Under the pieces are notes generated by a model. It saw only the letters and a program-made list of their open reading frames with translations. It ran no database searches and had not been told where the DNA came from. Below, in pieces: positions 26,111 to 29,802 of a DNA stretch of 29,802 nucleotides. Source of the DNA: JAQVEM01 sp964595565 (GTDB taxonomy: Bacteria > Actinomycetota > Humimicrobiia > Humimicrobiales > Humimicrobiaceae); the NCBI GenBank assembly GCA_964595565.1, contig CAZQQX010000024.1, forward strand, positions 1 through 29,802. The letters run 5' to 3'. How positions within the stretch are numbered: position 1 is the stretch's first letter; the number at the start of each line of letters is the position of its first letter. The translations under genes and the position numbers were made by a program.

Positions 26111-26584
26111 CTATAGAATCAAATTAGATAGTCTTGCCCTGTTATATCTCTGAAGTATTATGCAGGGTATATTTACCATAAGCGCATAAGCAATCATTAT
26201 TATACCGGCCCACCAGATATTCCAGAGGAAAAAAATTGGAGACGGTAGAATTGTAAGCCAGTGGGTAAGTTCAGCTCTTTTAGTTTCATATAAAAAAGTC
26301 TTAAGGTATTCAGGGTCATTACTTTTTAGATTCCTCTTTGGGAAACCGCCCTTAAAAATCCCTCCGCCGTCAGGAACAATGCTTCTCCATTTTTTAACTT
26401 TAAATATATTGTTATATATCCTTCCCCTGTATTCCCGGTCTTTTGGCTCAAACCACCACCATTTCTTTTTAAAGAATGATATCGGTATCTTAAAACAGAG
26501 ATAGGAAATACCAAGATGAATAATTAACCATCCCACAATATCCAGGGTTATTATCCAGAAATGTGAAAGTTGGAATACAGGAAT
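26111..26584 (-). CDS. crtO: CrtO-like glycosyl-carotenoid acyltransferase homolog
   Basis: Homolog of staphylococcal CrtO, which esterifies glycosyl-4,4'-diaponeurosporenoate with a fatty acid. Shared features are the KW-x5-PDGG-x-FKGGF region (KKWRSIVPDGGGIFKGGF) and the C-terminal ETKRAELTHW and ILQRYNRARL blocks. Two to three hydrophobic segments make it a membrane protein. The first GTG (26536) has no ribosome-binding site and would cut the first membrane helix. The frame continues upstream to an ATT at 26582-26584, five bases after GGAGG, giving 157 residues, close to CrtO length. The ATT start is inferred. Last gene of the heliorhodopsin operon; the real substrate is unproven. Confidence 0.78.
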   Translation of the reverse strand: MPVFQLSHFWIITLDIVGWLIIHLGISYLCFKIPISFFKKKWWWFEPKDREYRGRIYNNIFKVKKWRSIVPDGGGIFKGGFPKRNLKSNDPEYLKTFLYETKRAELTHWLTILPSPIFFLWNIWWAGIIMIAYALMVNIPCIILQRYNRARLSNLIL

Positions 26585-26598
26585 TTTTTCCTCCTTTT

Positions 26599-27705
26599 TT
26601 AGGTTTTTATTTCTCTATCTTTCCAGGTAACTCTTTTTCTAAATATAGTTAAAATAAAAGAATAAAAAAATACTATTATAAAAAAAGCCAGCGGTAACGG
26701 GTAAAGTATGGAAGCCAGGATGCTGAAATTTCCGATTCTGTAAGACATCCAGTATATCTGAGCTGCAAATGCAAGATAAAAAGCTACTCCAGTAAAAAAA
26801 ATATTTGGTGTAAATGGCAGCAGCCCCCTGGCAAAAAGGTCCAGTGAAAATATAGCTCCCACAATCCAGGCAATTACCATTAAAAGTATGGGAATGGACG
26901 TTGACCTGGCGCCACTGCTGAATCCTTTGGACCAGCCCCTGACCATTTCCATAAAACCACCGGGATACATCCTAAAATCAATGGTGCCCCTGCCTCCCAT
27001 ACAATGTAAGGGGATTTTTGCTTTTATGAATTTTTTACCTATTTCTATATCTTCCATGACCCTACCTTTTATACTTTTATGCCCATCTATTTTATAGTAA
27101 TCTTTTCTCCTGCATAAAAGGCACGGGCCAAAGGCGCCTATGGGTTTTATCCTGTTCTGAAGGGGAGTAAATACACCCATCCCGGCAATAAGAATTATAT
27201 TGAAAAAAAGTGATAGATTTTCATATATTTTTTTTATTCTGTGATGGGGTTGAAGTGATATGACTCCTGGATATCTTTTCAGGCAGGCCATTATATTTTC
27301 AATACCATTATCCTTGAACCCGGTATCCGCGTCCAGAAAGAGAAGATAATCCCCGGCCGCAGCTCCGGCTCCATTATAACAGGCCCAGGATTTTCCCAGC
27401 CAGCCTTCGGGCAAGCTATTCAGTCTGACTACCTTTGCATTATGCTTGTTCCCTATTTCAGGGGTTCTATCAGTGGAACTGTCGTCTACCAGTATTACTT
27501 CTTTGACTCTGACGGTCTGGTTACTTAATGAATTAAACAAATTATCCAGATTTTTTTCTTCATTTCTGGCCGGTATTATAACTGAAATAGAGCTATCTCT
27601 GGTTTTGTTTTCTGAATGGTTCTTACTGCACCCCGGAATTTTCCAGATTATAAAAAAACCAAACAACCAGAATACTGCGTGTATTATTATATTTATGTAA
27701 TTCAT
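26599..27705 (-). CDS. crtQ: CrtQ-like GT2 glycosyltransferase
   Basis: Family 2 glycosyltransferase of 368 residues, closest in layout to CrtQ, which glucosylates diaponeurosporenoate. An N-terminal membrane helix (8-22) is followed by the GT-A domain with SVIIPARNEEKNLDNL, VILVDDSSTDRT, D125-A-D127 and Glu218-Asp219 (GRVMEDIEIG), then three or so C-terminal helices. It starts 14 bases after the heliorhodopsin stop with no strong ribosome-binding site, which suggests coupling. The CrtO-like gene follows after 14 bases. CrtQ-like enzymes also occur away from carotenoid genes, so a different lipid acceptor is possible. Confidence 0.85.
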   Translation of the reverse strand: MNYINIIIHAVFWLFGFFIIWKIPGCSKNHSENKTRDSSISVIIPARNEEKNLDNLFNSLSNQTVRVKEVILVDDSSTDRTPEIGNKHNAKVVRLNSLPEGWLGKSWACYNGAGAAAGDYLLFLDADTGFKDNGIENIMACLKRYPGVISLQPHHRIKKIYENLSLFFNIILIAGMGVFTPLQNRIKPIGAFGPCLLCRRKDYYKIDGHKSIKGRVMEDIEIGKKFIKAKIPLHCMGGRGTIDFRMYPGGFMEMVRGWSKGFSSGARSTSIPILLMVIAWIVGAIFSLDLFARGLLPFTPNIFFTGVAFYLAFAAQIYWMSYRIGNFSILASILYPLPLAFFIIVFFYSFILTIFRKRVTWKDREIKT

Positions 27706-27719
27706 AAAATATTAATATT

Positions 27720-28523
27720 TTATGCAGGCTGCATAGTTCCTGCAAACACCAGCCAGGCCAGAAGCGATTTTGCTACCAGGCTGAGGATGATGTAACCCCT
27801 CTCCCCATAAAGGTAATCGCGCCACCTTCCAATTTTTTTATACTGCAGGACCATATTAATGGGGAAGGTATTAAACAGAACAAAGTAAGTTCCGAATATG
27901 GCATATACAAACCATGGAATCCGTTCCAGTACTCCGGGACTCTTTACTGCCGACCCCAAAAAGTATAGTAGAATTACTACCCAGGGGATAACTCCCGCAA
28001 AGCTGCCGATGATAAAAGCTGTCCAGTTGGTCTTTTCTGTAGTCTGGTTATGTAATTCCATCATAAGACCTAAAAGATTCATTGTGGCATTAAGCCCCAC
28101 AATGGCAACTATAGTGCCGATATCTTTGGCTCCAAATAACATAGAGATAAGCACAATCATAACTGATGAGCTAAGGGCATATTCAAACCATCTAAAATAA
28201 TTTATTCCCTTTTCCAGCCCTGCATTATAGAAGTTGTTTATTCCCGGGAGCACAACAAGCAGGTGAGCTATGGCAGATAAAAATAAAAATACTGATACCA
28301 CCACTCCGATTGGAATAAAACCTATTACTTCTGAATCAACAAATAGCCTCATTTTTTCGGTGTCAAAAGAGAGGAAGTAGTAATCTACCGGAAGCTTAAA
28401 ATCTCTTATATTTGTTATTACCAGCCCCATTACCAGCATAAAAATAGCCTGGAAAAAATGGAGCCCGGCCATAACACCATTGAATCTGCGAAGATAGGGG
28501 AAGGTTATTTTTCTTTCAGCCAT
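27720..28523 (-). CDS. Heliorhodopsin
   Basis: Seven-helix retinal protein of the heliorhodopsin family, 267 residues. Diagnostic features: RRFNGVMAGLHFFQAIFML in helix A with His22; His87 in helix B (LSAIAHLLVV); helix C FRWFEYALSSSVMIVLISM with counterion Glu114; helix G GERGYIILSLVAKSLLAWLV with retinal-binding Lys252. These match the residues known in heliorhodopsin 48C12 (His23, His80, Glu107, Lys241). An ATG ten codons upstream (28553) is in frame, but AAAGGAGG lies just before the one at 28523, so 28523 is the start. First gene of an operon with crtQ- and crtO-like genes. No retinal-forming oxygenase is in the window. Confidence 0.95.
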   Translation of the reverse strand: MAERKITFPYLRRFNGVMAGLHFFQAIFMLVMGLVITNIRDFKLPVDYYFLSFDTEKMRLFVDSEVIGFIPIGVVVSVFLFLSAIAHLLVVLPGINNFYNAGLEKGINYFRWFEYALSSSVMIVLISMLFGAKDIGTIVAIVGLNATMNLLGLMMELHNQTTEKTNWTAFIIGSFAGVIPWVVILLYFLGSAVKSPGVLERIPWFVYAIFGTYFVLFNTFPINMVLQYKKIGRWRDYLYGERGYIILSLVAKSLLAWLVFAGTMQPA

Positions 28524-28695
28524 TTTGCCTCCTTTTAAAAGGGTAATAGCCATAATAAGATACTTTAGTATTTTTATAATTATATACTTTTTATGGAATT
28601 TTTAACATGCTATCTTTTGAATATACAATACGGAGATATATACAAACCGGATATATAATATTTATATAACAATATAAGATATTTATAAAATAATT

Positions 28696-28940
28696 ATGGC
28701 TATAAATCCCGGCAGGATAAGAACATTAAAAGAGGGCATAATAAATCCGGCACAATAGCATACTGGATGAGCACAGACCCCAATGGTTACTCAGGCATAG
28801 CCTGGAGCATGGATGGGGTGCACGACAGAGCCTGGAAAGAAAGGCCGGTTTTTGGAAAAATTAGATATATGAGTTATAGAGGAAGCAAATCTAAATTTGA
28901 TGTCAATTTATATATAAAGAGTATATATGATATGCTGTAA
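28696..28940 (+). pseudogene. Class II CPD photolyase, internally deleted and frameshifted
   Basis: Only the two ends remain. From the ATG at 28696 the frame reads MAINPGRIRTLKEG, the usual photolyase N-terminus. It then shifts by one base; the new frame reads SGTIAYWMSTD, matching the N-terminal YWMSRDQR region. This runs directly into PNGYSGIAWSMDGVHDRAW and KERPVFGKIRYMSYRG, the C-terminal FAD-domain signature of class II photolyases, up to KFDVNLYIKSI and TAA. About 350-400 residues, including the antenna and most of the FAD site, are missing. It is divergent from the heliorhodopsin gene. Not functional. Confidence 0.85.
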
Positions 28941-29006
28941 TCAGTTCGCAAAGATTAATATGGCAGGTTAACAAATTTGACTTTCGTTGCTCCACAGATG
29001 CTACAC

Positions 29007-29360
29007 CTATACACCTATTTTATTTTCCCATTCTTTCTCTTTAAAACCTATCAGGATAATGTTGTCATCAATTAAAATCGGACGCTTAACCAGCATTCCA
29101 TCAGTAGCAAGAATTTCCAACTGCTCCTCATCAGTCATTTCCGATATTTTATCTTTTAAGCCCAGTGCTCTGTATTGCAGTCCGCTTGTATTCCAGAATC
29201 GCTTCAGGGGAAGGTTGCTCTTTTGGTACCACGATTTAAGCTCTCCGATATCTGGCAAGTCATCTTTAATATCACGAAAATCATAAATAAGCCCATGGTC
29301 ATCCAACCACTTCCTGGCTTTTTGACATGTTTTACACCGGGAGTAACATATAAAAAGCAT
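29007..29360 (-). CDS. ArsC/Spx-family thioredoxin-fold protein
   Basis: 117 residues with the ArsC/Spx/YffB fold. C9-x-x-C12 is in SRCKTCQKARKWL, followed by FRDIKDDLPDIGELKSWY and the conserved VKRPILIDDNIILIGFKEKEWE. Family members are glutaredoxin-linked arsenate reductases or redox-sensing RNA-polymerase regulators. The CxxC favours the Spx/YffB side, but this is not decisive. GGAGG precedes the ATG. No ars genes are nearby. Confidence 0.88.
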   Translation of the reverse strand: MLFICYSRCKTCQKARKWLDDHGLIYDFRDIKDDLPDIGELKSWYQKSNLPLKRFWNTSGLQYRALGLKDKISEMTDEEQLEILATDGMLVKRPILIDDNIILIGFKEKEWENKIGV

Positions 29361-29519
29361 AATTTAGCCTCCATTGAAAATATTACCGCGATCTTATTTC
29401 AAATTAGCACTATCAATAAAATATAATATCCTGAGCTGACAATCAATAATAAGATAATTAAACATAAAAAAGTTAAATGCTTAAGAAAATATTAAGAGGA
29501 ATAATTACTTTAAAATAAG

Positions 29520-29548
29520 AATCAGCCATCATTTTTTGATGGCTGATT
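29520..29548 (-). terminator. Terminator of the 54-residue membrane protein gene
   Basis: Perfect 12-base arms AATCAGCCATCA/TGATGGCTGATT around a five-base loop, 28 bases past the stop of the minus-strand gene at 29577. The following minus-strand sequence CTTATTTTAAAG is only moderately T-rich. Confidence 0.7.
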
Positions 29549-29576
29549 TAGAAAAAACTTATAACATTATAAGAGA

Positions 29577-29741
29577 TTAAGCTTTTTTAGCAGATCCAAT
29601 GATTACAGCTACAACACCTATTATTATTTTAATGATTGAATGCCATAATGGCTCGGAACCAAGGCCGATACCGGGAATTGCTCCAAGAATTCCCATAAAA
29701 GCTACCAGGACGCCCAGGACTATAAGAGAGATTCTAACCAT
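29577..29741 (-). CDS. Small membrane protein (54 aa)
   Basis: Fifty-four codons from an ATG preceded by GAGGAG at ideal distance. Two hydrophobic segments, SLIVLGVLVAFMGILGAIPG and SIIKIIIGVVAVIIGS, are joined by a GLGSEPLWH turn, with a basic end (AKKA). The strong ribosome-binding site, clean helical hairpin and downstream terminator support a real gene. Function unknown; resembles many small two-helix bacterial membrane proteins. Confidence 0.78.
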   Translation of the reverse strand: MVRISLIVLGVLVAFMGILGAIPGIGLGSEPLWHSIIKIIIGVVAVIIGSAKKA

Positions 29742-29802
29742 TGTTTTCTCCTCGTATAATAAGATAATAATTTTATTAATAATATTTATTGCTATAGAAT
29801 AT

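Overview
This is a bacterial window of AT-rich DNA. Arg is mostly AGA/AGG and Ile is often ATA, genes carry Shine-Dalgarno sequences, and both tRNA genes encode their 3' CCA. Gene content (class I methyltransferases, several MFS carriers, a heliorhodopsin, staphyloxanthin-type crtQ/crtO homologs, an OFA carrier, an ArsC/Spx-type protein) suggests an uncultivated monoderm-like lineage. I cannot name the phylum from the sequence. No rRNA, CRISPR array or intact mobile element is visible.

Layout. 1-1850: a methyltransferase gene, then relics of a second methyltransferase and of a tyrosine recombinase. 1854-3840: overlapping GT4 glycosyltransferase and GH130 glycoside phosphorylase/hydrolase genes. 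3910-5382: a phytoene-desaturase-like FAD oxidoreductase on the minus strand. 5537-8168: a small unknown ORF, the N-terminal stub of a YpfJ-type metallopeptidase, a DUF4126 membrane protein and an MFS carrier. 8422-15614: an AcuC-like deacetylase, a PatZ-like acyl-CoA ligase/acetyltransferase, acetyl-CoA synthetase, a terminator and an OFA-family carrier. Together these look like an acetate-activation module with its own reversible lysine-acetylation switch. 15770-17374: a beta-CASP metallo-beta-lactamase RNase. 17604-20902: small membrane proteins, two tRNA-Val genes, a TspO-family protein, an AhpD/CMD-like protein with a clear promoter, and an Imm5-like protein whose 5' end appears frameshifted. 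21071-26012: an MFS_3 exporter, a secreted transglutaminase-like protein, a second MFS carrier paralogous to the first, and a methyltransferase. 26111-28523: a tight minus-strand operon heliorhodopsin - CrtQ-like glycosyltransferase - CrtO-like acyltransferase. 28696-28940: a class II photolyase gene reduced to its two ends. 29007-29741: an ArsC/Spx-like protein and a 54-residue membrane protein with a terminator.

The most interesting part is the heliorhodopsin operon. A retinal protein is cotranscribed with two enzymes that in Staphylococcus glycosylate and acylate a carotenoid acid, and it lies next to a decayed photolyase. The second is the deacetylase/acetyltransferase/Acs module, in which the PatZ-like protein keeps the catalytic histidine of ADP-forming acyl-CoA ligases. 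Four gene relics within 30 kb indicate ongoing gene loss.
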